NCBI RefSeq assembly: GCF_024763615.1
Contig: NC_077224.1
Span: 310,001 to 374,000, forward strand
Length of the DNA stretch: 64,000 bases
DNA from: Phlebotomus papatasi
Lineage: Eukaryota > Arthropoda > Insecta > Diptera > Psychodidae
Direction of reading: 5' to 3'
In this document: piece by piece, positions 33,451-54,516 of the stretch
Layout of the letters: each line of letters starts with the position of its first letter
How positions within the stretch are numbered: the stretch's first letter is position 1
Translations under genes and position numbers: made by a program
Notes under the pieces: model-generated
Database searches by the model: none
What the model was told of the DNA's origin: nothing
The model's input: the letters and a program-made list of their open reading frames with translations, nothing else

Positions 33451-34012
33451 TTTCGAATTGCGCTTTCGAATTTCATTCTTCTTCCACCATGTTTTTTTTT
33501 CACCCAAACAGAGTTCACAGAGAGTACGCAAATTTTGTTTCTCATTTGTGCGGTATTTTTCGTGAAAATTTCAGGATTTTCATTATGAAAATAGTGTGTG
33601 GGAATCCATAAGAGTTTCATTATAGTGAATATACTGTAAATTAATGTGTGACAAGAGTGGGAAAAGGATGAGAAACTTGCCCTTATCAATGAGTGAGGTT
33701 AGGTGAAGTGCGGTTTCTGTGAAAGGACAGCAATGGGGTTCGTATGGTGTCCTTCACATAAAAATATCAAATCTTGCAGTAAAAAAAAACAGGTTAATTG
33801 GAAAAAGTGAAAAAGTATTCTACTGAACTGCCGGAGGTGTCCTAGTGGACAGTAGGATCTATAAAAAGGATTATTTACTAAAAAGAAAATGGAAGGAAAC
33901 GGTAGGATAGTAAATAATACCATAAGTGCAGTGATTTATCCGGTGGGAACTTATTTGGTGCTCTCGGAGAAAATGTAGTGCTTCTATCCTATCCGGGCAT
34001 GAGAATAACAGC

Positions 34013-34032
34013 ATGGCAGAAAGGATATCCAG
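34013..34032 (+). CDS. Possible short first coding exon (MAERISR)
   Basis: After a stretch of lower A content (33,600-34,010) the sequence reads ATGGCAGAAAGGATATCCAG followed by GTAAGT, a strong donor. It could be a 5' exon encoding MAERIS plus part of a codon, with the rest of the gene beyond large introns. I found no matching plus-strand exon downstream in the window, so this may be chance or a non-coding first exon. Confidence 0.2.
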
Positions 34033-34569
34033 GTAAGTTCTTTAAGTTTATTAAATTTATTTTAACAAATCCAAGAAGGTTCTAATTCAGCAGGCCAAAA
34101 ACCGTTCTTTTTCTTATACTTAAGACACCCAAACCCAAAATTAAAGTCATTTTATGAATCTGAAAAGCATTTTACAATCAACACTAAAAATAAATATTAA
34201 AAAACTAATTGTAAGTGCTGCAAATTACAGATAGCAAGCTTTGATAAAGCTTACTTCCTAGCTTTGAAAAATGCTCAATCTCATGAGATGGGAAGTCCCT
34301 TATTAAATCTTTGTGTCCATTACGGGTTACTAATGGTTTAAATGGGTTCTTGAAACTAGAATATTAATACAGAGTAAATTGGTAAAGAATTGTGCATATT
34401 TGAATGTTTTGGGTCAATGTTCGCCAGAGAAAAAAAGTTGTCACCCTCAGGAAGATCCTTTTTTGTGTTTTCCACAGATTTCGATCTTCAGTGATTGCTT
34501 AAATGCGTTTGTTTTCTCAAGGATCCTTCGAATTTTGTCGGCCAGGAAGATCATAATTAGCATGACCAT

Positions 34570-34867
34570 TAGTGTGTTTCAACAATGAAAAATTTTTTTG
34601 ACACTATTCTCAGGGCGCTGTATTTGATGGGACAAGAAAGTTTTTCTTCTACGACCATATGATCAGACGCCGTTTAGAGGTGGCTGAACGACCCTGTCTG
34701 TAGAACATTTTTCTGATTTTACCGGATTTTACACTACAGAGAGGGTCGTTCAGCTACCTGTAAACGGCGTCTGATCATATTATGGTCGTCGAAGAAAAAA
34801 CTTGTCTCATCAAATACAACACCCTGAGAATAGTGCCAAATTTTTTTTTCCTTGTTGAAACACCCTA
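34570..34867. mobile_element. hAT-like foldback MITE with 8-bp duplication ATGACCAT
   Basis: A 298-bp element with ends TAGTGTGTTTCAACAATG and CTTGTTGAAACACCCTA. Arms of about 130 bp pair along their length (for example GATCAGACGCCGTTTA near 34671 with TAAACGGCGTCTGATC near 34762). An exact 8-bp direct repeat ATGACCAT flanks it (34562-34569 and 34868-34875). The 8-bp duplication fits hAT-like elements. If transcribed it would form a long hairpin RNA. Confidence 0.85.
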
Positions 34868-35766
34868 ATGACCATCCAGTAGAGTGACATCCTCCTAGTT
34901 TTGTTCGTCCTAACCAACAATATGCGACCAATCCCTATGAAAAAAGCGAAAACTCAAAATAATCTACTACTTTTGAAGGTCTATATCAGGACCGAAAGCT
35001 TTGGGCAAAATAAAAAGAAGTTTTTTCATCTTTGGAAGGCAATTGTTTTGCTGGAGTAACCGAAGATACTCCTACCAATTTTATCTTGAAGGAATTTAAA
35101 CTAATGAAACTTAAAAACATATTGGCTACTAAATAATAGCACTCATTAGACGTTATAGAACAAAATGTTTATTGATGTCTGAACTTTAAGACAGAACAAC
35201 GAAGATAGGAAGCAGATTTTTTACCAGGTCTCAACAAAAATGTTTAAGAAGGTAAAACGGGGTAATTTGGAATCATGTTTAATTCGGAATGTTGAGATTT
35301 CCTAAAAAGTTTAGATGGCAAAAGGAAAAAAAAAACCACGAAGAAGCAGTCTTGAATGTCTCGAATGTAAAGTCTTGCACTTCTTCGTGCTTTTCGTTTT
35401 CTCTCTGACAATGTGAAACACTGAGAAAATCACAAAATTCCAAAATAGAAATGATTCCGAATTACCCCATCTTATTCTATGAAAAATAAATAGCAATTAT
35501 TCTATAACGACCAATCAATCAGCGGTACGTTACCGGTCGATTAGTCTAGGTGAAAATGAGGCATCTTTTGACTAGGGCTTTTTCTTCTATTTTTCAATGA
35601 AACTGTACTTTTAATTTAGATTTAAAGAGGGGCAGTTCCTAAACAAACAGTTAAGACTGCAGACCACTCTTTTCCGCCCATTATGCATCATGTCCTTAAG
35701 CTCCTTAAGAAATTGCCTATTAACAGCAGGGTGTGTCAAGCCAACCGTTTCGGTTGGCTTGACCTT

Positions 35767-36319
35767 GAGCCTTTTTCAGACTTGATATGTACAAAATTTC
35801 ACTTGAAAATGAAAAAAATTGGATGAGAAATGCATAAAAGTGTGTGAAAATCTTTAAAGTCGATTATCTCGGAAACTATGAGAGATAGAGGCCTCAAACT
35901 TTACATCCATTTAGAGCCACTTTCAGGCTTGATATGTGCAAAATTTCATCTGAAAATGAAAAAAATTGGATGAGAAATGCATAAAAGTGTGTGAAAATCT
36001 TTAAAGTCGATTATCTCGGAAACTATAAGAGATAGAGGCCTCAAACTTTACATCCATTTAGAGCCTTTTTCAGACTTGATATGTGCAAAATTTCATCTGA
36101 AAATGAAAAAAATTGGATGAGAAATGCATAAAAGTGTGTGAAAATCTTTAAAGTCGATTATCTCGGAAACTATAAGAGATAGAGGCCTAAAACTTTACAT
36201 CCATTTAGAGCCTTTTTCAGACTTGATATGTGCAAAATTTCACTTTAAAATGAAAAAAATTGGATGAGAAATGCATAAAAGTATCTGAAAATCTTTAAAG
36301 TCGATTATCTCGGAAACTT
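35767..36319. repeat. 147-bp tandem repeat, about 3.75 copies
   Basis: Units start with GAGCC at 35767, 35914, 36061 and 36208, exactly 147 bp apart, and differ at only a few bases (for example ACTATGAGAG against ACTATAAGAG). Each unit contains GACTTGATATGT, AATTGGATGAGAAATGC and CGATTATCTCGGAAACT. The last copy stops after TCGGAAACT. No long frame runs through it. High similarity implies recent amplification. Confidence 0.9.
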
Positions 36320-36793
36320 AGTATACTTTACCTTGCGGCTTTCGTCTCAAATTACACAAATCACACAAGTGAGCCATGAACAGTCTGGAATCTGGACACA
36401 TGACATTTAGTTGTCGCAGAGTTCCACATTTTGCCTCTGGTCTTTCTATACTTCCTATTTTTTATATACCATATAGGAAGAGTTTAAGAACTTTAAACAC
36501 AAGAAAAAATCCTTTTTTTAAATTTTATTTGTATATCCATATAAAAGTTTACAAAAGAAAAGAGTATAAAAAGATAATGGAAAACCAGTAAAAGGCAATT
36601 TCCATGAGATTTTTCTGTAAGGCACGTAAGAGATTGAAAAATAGAGAGTTAGTAATAAATTATACCATAAAATACATAACTGGGATGGATTATTTTTATG
36701 TAGAATGTTTGAGTATTTCTTTCTATAAAGAGATTTACTACAATTTTAAATTTTCACAACCGAGATTGCGATATTTCGAATCGTTGTCGTCGA

Positions 36794-39700
36794 TCAGTAG
36801 GGATTAACAGCTGCGAGACCAACGCGACCACTGCCACGGGGCAGGGGGTCTCGTGGTTCAGCATAGCTTTTCCGATATCCCTTGACTATATTTCCCAAAC
36901 TCTTGCTGGGCGTCATACGAGGGGGTTCGTGATCGTCATAGGGAAGATCACGATATGTGGACACAGATGGGGATGAAATGCCTTGGAGCGAGAGATCCTC
37001 ATCAGAACTCCAATCTTCTCTGGAAGTTATTGGATGAGATCTCTGACGCCGTAGGGAATTACTCGATGGAGGATCAATCGATCCTCTTCTGTGTACTATT
37101 GCATCACGAGATCGTCTCAGGGGTTTGTGAGCTCCACGTTCCATCGCTTGGAATTTCTCTTTTGCACTGTAAAAGCGCTCTTTTGGAGACACCTTCAATT
37201 CTTCAATTACGTGCTCTCGTCGACGTGGCTTAAACTCTTCTTCAGCATTTTGATACTTTCTGGCACCTTCACGATAACGTTCTTGCGATGAGTAGCGTTT
37301 TTTGTTCTGCCAAGCTTCCTCTTTGTCAAGCATCTCACGATGGTACTTAGCATCTTCGAATTTGTATTGAATTAGTGAAGATTTAAGCATCTTTTGGACT
37401 GATTCCCAATAGGGTTGACTCTCTGGCTCATTGTAGGGATTTGCATCGATTCCTCCTTCAACAGGAAATTCTCCATATTTGGATATTTCTGCTGATTTTT
37501 CCCTACTTCCACAACTTGATTTTTCTGATAGTGGCATTTTGTGACGTGGCTTCTCATCATGATATTTTCCCTTTTCCATCTTCTCAACCACATCTTCAAT
37601 CTGATCAGGATACATCCGTTCACGATAACGATTCTGTCGATACTTTTCCACCATGTACTTTTGCTTGTCTGTAAGATTCTCTCCCCTTGAAGATTTCTCT
37701 CTAAAATCAATTTCTTTCATCTCTGCAAGAGAATGCTTTTTCATTAGACTCTCAATTTCGTCTTCATCATCATCAAAGGATTGGAATCTTCTTGGTTCTT
37801 CGGCATATCGTCTACCTTCCTCAAATAACTCTCGAAATCTTGTTGCTTCGTTGTACGGAGGACGATTTTTCATCAAAATAGGTTTGATTTCCTCTTCTTC
37901 GCGTGATTGTGAAGAATCTTTCCTTTGTCGATCTTCAGCCGGTACTTTTGAACGGATTCTTCGATGTCTGACAAGTTCTCTATGATCATCTATAAATTTC
38001 TCGTTTCGTAGGGGCACGTGGGGATACAAATACGTGGCTGTAGGTCTCTGATTTGGCAATCTAGTAGGTGTCAAGTCAACTGGGGCAGGTCTCCGTGGAG
38101 CTTGCATTACAATAACAGATTCTTGATGATCATTGGTCCAGTCATCATCTGTACAGAAGAAAATAGATTGTTTTGATGTAAAAAGGCTTTACTTCTACTT
38201 AATTATTTAGTGTGTGCGATTTAACGAAAAATTCAATGGAGATAATGTACTTGGAATGAAATTATAGGCGATGATGTGTTGCTCAGAGCAAGAGTGGGCT
38301 ATTTTAACTGTAAAATGTATAACCCATACACCGCTTTTGTTCTAAGCGTTTCGATTTTGTAAAATTACTTAAAATACTGCGCACTGCGACGAAAATATTA
38401 TGGCTGGCATGAGATAATTTGTTTCATATTAATTCGCTTTATTATTAAATCTATGTAGTATATGAACGAAAAAATCTAATTGACAAATTGACAATCGATT
38501 TTTTGATCTTTCGAAATGAAAAAAAAATGGTTTTTCAAGCCATTTTTCAAAAAAAAAAGACAAAAAAGGAATGTCTGTTCTATACCAGCTTTCAAATTTT
38601 CTTTTTTACATAACATGCCTCTATGGCATGGATTGGTCTAAAATTTCAGTATGTTATAGCTGGGCTTAAGGACCCTAGCCAGAAAGGGTCAAAAATTCAA
38701 TTTTCAAATGCCCATACTTCCGGTTCTAATTATCTGAATTTAAGAAATTTTGGTGTTTTGGAAAGCTCTCGTGGAGCGATGGCAGCCAAAATCCCGAACG
38801 CCAAAATCCCGAACGCCAAAATCCCGAAAGCCAAAATCCCTAATGTTCAAAATCCTAAAAGGGATGAAATTATATAGAGGAAAATGTTTAGAATAATTTC
38901 CCAAGACACAGAAGATTTCCCTTTGCCTCCAGCAAGCTCGGGTGCAATCTCGGTAGTAGCTATGATACTTTTAAGAATTCGGGATTTAGCCTTTCGGGAT
39001 TTTGGCCCATTCGGGATTTTGGCTTTCGGGATTTTGGTGTTCGGAATTTTGGCTTTCGGGATTTTGGCCCATTCGGGATTTTGGCTTTCGGGATTTTGGC
39101 GTTCGGGATTTAGGCTTTCGGGATTTTGGCTTTCGGGGTTTTGGCTTTCGGGATTTTGACTTTCGGGATTTTGGCGTTCGGGATTTTGGCTTTCTGGATT
39201 TTGGCCCATTCGGGATTTTGGCTTTCGAGATTTTGGCGTTCGGGATTTAGGCTTTCGGGATTTTGGCTTTCGGGATTTTGGCTTTCGGGATTTTGGCTTT
39301 CGGGATTTTGGCTTTCGGGATTTTGGCTTTCGGGATTTTGACCGGGACCCCTCGTGGAGTACTACAACCCTTATGACACCTCAGTTTCTTTCGATTTAAT
39401 CGAAGGTCCAATTAATTGCAAATATTTTTTAATGAAAATTTGATGTGACATATTTTGAAAACTAGACTATTGTTTTTCTTTAAATTTTAATATGTTTTTG
39501 ATGAAGGTGAGACCTTTCCATCCAAGCATTATCATTCAATTTACATTAAGTATAACTCAGGAAATTTACTTTGTCTGCCATTCCATGCTCTGGCTTGCCT
39601 TCTCAAATTCCTGTCCGCCTTTTAAAATAAGTTGTTTTCTCATTTATATATACGTAAATTTTTCTATTATTAAATTAAAAGTTTTAATTACAACAATTTG

Positions 39701-41716
39701 GATTCTGTTAAAATTGTAATATTTCTAAAAGCTATCTCTTGATATGAAAGTTCCTAAGTATCCGCCTTTCCAAATTTGACCTCATATCATCTAAGTTTAT
39801 TATAATAGATTTTTATGAACTTTACTTAGGGTAAGTGTGCCAAATTTCAGCATAGTTGCATGCAAGCGTCAAGTCTCAAGTTTGAAATGTAATATTTTAA
39901 ATACAAATTGATTTTTTTTATTCTTTCTTCTGAAAGAGTGTTGCTTGGAACCTTGTAAAGAGTTTATCGTCTTTATTTACTCTAAAATCATTCTTAATAC
40001 ATTTTATAATGAATAAAAATGTAGACATAGCTTTGGTGCCCTATTTCGGCCACCTTCATTCTCATAGTTCCTTGCCCTTCGGAAATTCTTCCAATATCTT
40101 TTTCACGTCATCTCGTTTGTCAAAGATACATTTTTTGTTATTCTTTTGCATTGTATAATCTCTAGAGTATGTAAAAACTAAAAGTTTATGGAAAGTCGAG
40201 GAACAAAAAAGTTGGCCGAAATTGCAAGCTGGCCGGAATTTGGCACACTTACCTTACCAATATTCTAAAAATATTTAATATAGACAAACTTAAACCTATA
40301 TAAGTTTATGGTAGATGAGATTCTTTATAGGCAACTTGGGAATGATAAAGAATCACGTTTAACCAATTTTTATTTATTTAAGTCGTCGAGATTTAGTTTA
40401 TTTTACGCGATTCTTTGACCGAAAAATTCAATTAACAAATATTTGAAGTCAACAAATTTTAAACTTTAATTTTGTCATATTTTGCCGCTGGTTCCCCTAT
40501 TACAATTCGTGATCCAAGGTGTCAATTGTGTTTATTGAATTCAAGAAGTGCTAAATTGTTGCAAGAAATCACGTAATGTTTTATCAGTAAATACTTTTAT
40601 TGGTTTTTTTTACTATTGCCACGCAATTGTAGAAATTAATAATTAATTTATTTTCTTATAATGTACATTAAATTTGATTTATAATTACATTTCTCACGCT
40701 TCTGCTTTTCATGAAAAGTTAATTCTTTGAATAATTGTATAAATTATTTGATAATGTGGTGAATTTTGTTCAAGTTTTTTTTTGTGCGAGAGAAAATTCT
40801 TTGATATTGAAGGTTGATTTACTTATTTCTTATTTTCTACGTAATTTTACTTTTTTGAAATTGGAGAGAAAAATCTTTTCCGGAATTCCAATTTATTGGC
40901 TGGCTAGACAATGACTTCATAGACATGAGATGCCGCGTAATGTGAACTTTGCGCATCTTCTTCTTATCTTGTGAATGATGAAGAAATCGCTGCGATTGGG
41001 AGTGCAACATTGCTCTCTCTCTGAATGACAAGACGAACGAGTAATTTTTTGTGTGTCACTATGTCACGGAGTATTGCTAAAGAGTATGCACTTTCCTTGC
41101 ATTTTACTCATCCGGATGCCAATGATTGGGCTCACGATTGAAACGAACAAGCCCACGAACGAGTTTATGAATGAAATGATTCTGCCCCAGAGGCATTTGG
41201 GGGAAGTGGATAATTAATTAGAAAATCTCACTTACCGCTGGATGAATGTTCATCCTGACGCTCAAGACTAGCTGCCAGATCTGATCTGATGCCAGAAGAT
41301 CCATGCGAGGAGATACCCTGCTTCCCTGGTCCACCTACAATTAATTGATTCTGGCATCGACGAAGCTCAGTAGCTGCCAGGTTTCCCTTTGATCGATGTA
41401 CAGTATCGTAGTCACGGGGCGGAAGTAACAATGGAGGTGCATTCCCATTCAATTTGGCACGCAATTCTGCTGCTAAGGAATCAAAAAGTGTAGCCCTTGG
41501 AACTCCTCCTGGCACAGGAGAGATGGGGCTGGTGAGTGAGTGCTCATGACTGCATTCGGATTCACGGGTGCTGGTGTCATCACTGCCCAGTGAAGACTCA
41601 AAACGTCGTGGAGGAGATGTAGAACGTTCTAGTTCAGCACGACGTCCAGTTGGCAATTTAAACCTTTTCTTGGGCATCTTGTAGGAGTCACATGTGTCAC
41701 CTGTTGGTGACCCAAC
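36794..41716 (-). CDS. Unrecognised charged, probably disordered protein
   Basis: Two confident exons: 41716-41236 (acceptor TTTGCAG, donor GTAAGT) and 38148-36794 (acceptor CTGTACAG, stop TGA at 36794-36796), phases matching, about 610 residues together. The first encodes a Ser/Pro-rich part with MPKKRFKLPTGRR, SLGSDDTSTRES and LLLPPRDYDTVHRSKGNL. The second is dominated by Arg, Lys and Glu, with predicted helical stretches (YHREMLDKEEAW; FYSAKEKFQAMERG), and ends KSLGNIVKGYRKSYAEP then GRVGLAAVNPY. No enzyme domain, membrane segment or signal peptide is visible. Tyr- and Ser-rich short motifs suggest an adaptor or cytoskeletal scaffold, but that is inference. A candidate upstream exon at 42083-42167 splices in phase. 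A possible AATAAA lies about 265 bp past the stop (36524-36529). Confidence 0.75.
38778..39345. mobile_element. Foldback-like element built of 15-bp repeats
   Basis: The left arm (38778-38860) repeats CCAAAATCCCGAACG; the right arm (38985-39345) repeats its inverse, CGGGATTTTGGCTTT, about 22 times with GTTCGGG and CCCATTCGGG variants. About 120 bp of unrelated sequence separates the arms. Because the unit is 15 bp, all frames stay open and yield artificial pentapeptides (SQNPE on minus, FGILA on plus). Inverted arms made of short tandem repeats are the layout of foldback transposons; the arms are very unequal and no target duplication was found. Confidence 0.6.
39829..40254 (+). mobile_element. 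TA-flanked MITE (GGGTAAGTGTGCC family)
   Basis: Ends GGGTAAGTGTGCCAAATT and AATTTGGCACACTTACCT with TA on both sides. 426 bp, collinear with 16211-16637. Includes the internal blocks CTTTGGTGCCCTATTTCGGC and TAATCTCTAGAGTATG. Non-coding. Confidence 0.85.
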
Positions 41717-42082
41717 CTGCAAAGATTTGACATATAGGTCACGACCTCAATGAATGGAATTTTTAATTTCTCTCATGATGGCAAATCTTTTCTGTCAAGG
41801 TTTTCATTCTTGCTCCATAGGAGAAAAAAATTCTCAACACACTATGTGTAATATTTATACTGGCATGAAGAAGAATAGGGTCTTGTAGAAAACAACGGAT
41901 TATTATTACCCAACTCTACACAGGTGCAATTTTCTCACGTTCCCCAAATGACTAAAACTCTAAGTTCAGGCCATGCACTGTATCTCTGATAACTGTAGCT
42001 GTGACACTCCAGCACTTTCTTATTTCAGGCAAATCCCTAGCCCTCCACAAAAAACGAATAAATGACTTGAGTTGAAAAATAC

Positions 42083-42167
42083 CTGGCTGTTGAAGAAGGT
42101 GTGGAAGCAACAAGTTGACCAATCCCCCTCGTTTAGGATGATCTCAGCCTCATTTTTATGAAAAACG
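42083..42167 (-). CDS. Candidate upstream exon of the unrecognised gene
   Basis: The minus strand ends in CAGCCAG|GTATTT and joins in frame to the exon at 41716. The frame reads AEIILNEGDWSTCCFHTFF then NSQ, non-repetitive and protein-like. The acceptor (about 42168, AGTAAAG) has a poor pyrimidine tract and there is no in-frame ATG, so the 5' boundary is uncertain and earlier exons must exist. Confidence 0.4.
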
Positions 42168-44512
42168 CTTTACTATTTTTATCATTCGTGACAATATTCA
42201 CTGGTCAATAACTCACACTTTTATTTATCACAATTTTATCAATATTTCGTTGTCATCGAAAGGATTTCCCATAAAAAAACGAAAGATATTCAGAGATAAC
42301 TGCACTTTACTATTTCCGATGGAGACGTGAGTGACCCGATAATGCGACTACAGCACCGTCTTGTGGGTTTCTTTAAGTTCAATAAATACCAACATAACGG
42401 CAAGATATTGCGCGTATTTCAAACTATACACTGTAAAAAAATTACAAGAAAATTCATTCATCAATCATTCATTTACAACCACTTATCCCTATCCGGCTCG
42501 CAGGCTTAGGATAGTCAGGTTAGAAATCTACGCCAGTCGATTCAGGAAGATGTTCAGTAGGGAAATTCTGTAACAGTATGACAATGTCATATGACAAATT
42601 TAAGTTTCTTTATGTGGTAAATTCGGAAAATCTCGTAAATTTGACTCATAACAGCTGCTAAAAGCTAATATAGAGCTCTTCATATCTTCATTTCGATGCT
42701 CACTGGGCTTTAATGTTGTACCGCTCCTAGATTTTACCCTTTTTACCCTTTAAAACTGGTTAGTTAAAATGAAAGATGGGGATTGAATATCTTACAGTTA
42801 GCCTTCGAAGGAATATTGAGGAAACTACTCTTTATTTTATATATACCTCCCTTACTATTCATTGAAATATATCAGCCTCATACAAACATTTTTTGTACAA
42901 ATTATACACAATAAAAAATTTCATTTGGTGGCTAATCTAACCCGGTCTCCCCTATCTGTAATTTTTTGACTTTCTTCAAACATCAACTTGAATTACCTCA
43001 AGAACTAAGGTAGCGTTACAGAAATTTTATTTTATTTTTTTTTAAATTCATCTATACTTACAGTGCTATCACACTAGGATTTTCACAATTTAATTTTAAA
43101 TTCAATTGAGCCAATTGAGCATTATAAGATTTCCAGAATTTATTTGAAAATTCTCACAGCCAGGACACATTTTGCAGGAAATTTGCTCAATTTCAAATAG
43201 TGCCACGAGATTTTTGATTGTGAATGACTCCGGAAAATGTGTAATAGTGTACTTAAAATGTCTCATAAATTACTTATCTGTTATGCAAAAGGATTCACAA
43301 AGCCAGAAGAAAGGGTTGTAGACAAGGGGGCTCATGAAGAGACTCTCATACAGTCTTGTTGAAAATCTGTATGAATATGAAATCATACAAACTGGAGATT
43401 TCTGGGCACAATAATTTCCTATGAATGGTTTTGGAGGAACTTAGCACATTACTCCAGATACTGAAGCTTCATTTCCGTACAAGTTTATCACTAAATCACT
43501 GTACTTATCTTATTTTTTGGCCACAAATAGTAATTAAATACGAGTAAATAAATTTAATAAGAACAATTTGGTTCAAAAGGATTCTTGTTTAACTGCAATA
43601 AAATTGAAATGAATGAGCAATTTTAACATTTTAATTTGCTGAATTCAAATTTAATTTAGCAACCACAATTATGCTATTTTCGCATGTTTAAACATGTTTT
43701 GGTGGGTCAAGTATTAGTTTATATCAATAAATAAGCGAAAATCTATCGATTCAAATGATTTTTAATGCAAAATAACGCATAGGAACCATTCATCTGAAAA
43801 TTAAATCGAATTTACAAATTGAAAAAATCCTAGTGTGATAGCACGGTTAAAGAGCTCTAAAAAATTTTCGAAAAAGCATAGTGGGATTTTTGATAAATTA
43901 GAAAAAACCTATGTTAAAAATGAAATTTTAATCTTTCTTAATTTCATTCAAAATGCAATCATTCAAACGTCAAATCAAAATGGGGACGACGCCATCTTGT
44001 AGATCTCAAGCATTTTATCTTTAGATCCTATATAAGGTAAAGTGCCCTCATCAATCAAAGGTATAAATTACAACTTTTGACATAAATTATCATTGCATAA
44101 ATCAGATATCTTTCACTCCTAGATACCTCATTATTTAATTTACCTATTAATCTTTTTACCTTATTATTTAGATCACATCTCATGGCTTATCACTGGTTTA
44201 GGCATCTTTTTGCATAAGAAATTAACATTAATATTTCGTCAGATTCCAATGGAAATGTAATCCTTTTATTTATTATTCACACATTCCACGATTAAGAATA
44301 TGACATTAAAATAATAATAATAATTGTAGATACTAAAAAATAAAGAATTTATACTCGCCTCGTCTGTTATATCACCATGAAGTTCTGTATTAAATGTAAT
44401 TTCTGATCACCAGCTTTTAAAATGCGATATATTGGAAATAACAACTTTCTTCTTATTTTTTTTTCTATTCTTCAACTGATAACATTTTATACAAAGTATA
44501 ATGATTGAAAAT
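42168..44512. other. Non-coding stretch between the two minus-strand genes
   Basis: Dominated by the 782-bp inverted-repeat element at 43063-43844. A lone end of the 20095 family (AGGTAAAGTGCCCTCA) lies at about 44036. Open frames near 42330-42570 show no family features. Upstream exons of the unrecognised gene may be hidden here or farther right. Confidence 0.45.
43063..43844. mobile_element. DNA transposon remnant, GTGCTATCACACTAGGATTT ends
   Basis: The left end GTGCTATCACACTAGGATTT is mirrored by AAATCCTAGTGTGATAGCAC (one base run differs) at the right. The 782-bp interior has no transposase-like frame. The termini resemble those of the 911-1320 element (GTTATCACACTTG). Target duplication not clear. 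Confidence 0.7.
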
Positions 44513-44518
44513 TTTATT
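44513..44518 (-). terminator. Candidate poly(A) signal of the CRAL-TRIO gene
   Basis: AATAAA on the minus strand, about 130 nt beyond the stop codon at 44646-44648. Another AATAAA overlaps the stop itself (AAAAATAAATT), which would leave almost no 3' UTR. Confidence 0.35.
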
Positions 44519-44645
44519 CGTGCTTTACAAAACTATTTCATGACCTTAAAATAATTCTTCACCTTCTTCACACCTTTCGTCTTAACGTTAATTTGGTAGA
44601 AAATTTAAGAAATAGATTGGGGCTTCCTATCACAAAAGTATAAAT

Positions 44646-53809
<9,164 letters not shown>

Positions 53810-54442
53810 AGGTAAGTTTTGTTCCTCGAATTTCCACGAACTTTTAGATTTTACGTACTCTAGAGATTATACAATGCAAAAGAATAACAAAAAATGTAGA
53901 TTCGACAAATGAAATGACGTGAAAAAGATATTGGAAGAATTCCCGAATGGCAAGGAACTATGAGAATGAAGGTGGCCGAAATAGGGCACCAAAGCCATGT
54001 CTATATTTTTATTCATTTTAAAATGTTTTAAGAATGATTTTAGAGTAAATAAAGACGATAAACCGTTTACAAGGTTCCAAGCAACACTCCTTAACTCTTT
54101 CCGGACCGCAACATAATGCTGCAAGCCAGTTTCACCATTTTTTAATCAAAAATATCTAAGCTCAGGAATTAATTGAGGTGCTACAAAAAAATATCTTACA
54201 TTTGGACATCCTTATAGTTTGTAATCATCCACAAGAATCTGATTTTTATCAGTTCTGAATAATTAAAAAACATTGTTTTTCACTGAATATTCACATGCTT
54301 CTTTGGGTACTCAGAGTCCCAAAAGAGACGAAAGAGTTAAGAAGAAGGAATAAAAAAATCAATTTTTATTAAAAATATTACATTTCAAACTTGATACTTT
54401 GACGCTTGCATGCAACTATGCCGCAATTTGGCACACTTACCC
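53810..54442 (-). mobile_element. GGGTAAGTGTGCC-family MITE, inverted, with nested element
   Basis: Flanked by TA at both ends; right end AATTTGGCACACTTACCC. Compared with other copies, the left end has lost about 40 bp between AGGTAAG and TTTTGTTCCTCG. A TTAA element (54091-54340) sits inside it. Confidence 0.8.
54091..54340 (+). mobile_element. TTAA-flanked MITE nested in another MITE
   Basis: Starts TTAACTCTTTCCGGACCGC and ends GAGACGAAAGAGTTAA. Host flanks read GCAACACTCC-TTAA and TTAA-GAAGAAGGAATAA; the uninterrupted host at 16.3 kb, inverted, reads GCAACACTCC-TTAA-GTAGAAGGAATAA. This is a second independent empty site showing exact TTAA duplication. Confidence 0.88.
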
Positions 54443-54516
54443 TATGTCCCAAAAAGCACCTTGTCCAGAAATACCACACGTTACCCTATACCTCAAAAAT
54501 ATTTTTGCACCATTTA

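Larger units (their letters stand above)
38149..41235. other. Intron of the unrecognised gene
   Basis: Holds the foldback array of 15-bp repeats (38.78-39.34 kb) and a complete 426-bp TA-flanked MITE (39829-40254). The rest is AT-rich. Minus-strand frame 40837-41031 has no supporting splice sites. Confidence 0.6.

Noticed and set aside
35767..36319. CRISPR-like array
   Set aside because: Head-to-tail 147-bp units with no unique spacers, in an insect genome.
38847..39341. Repetitive proteins on both strands (SQNPE and FGILA repeats)
   Set aside because: They are translations of a 15-bp tandem repeat, open in several frames at once.
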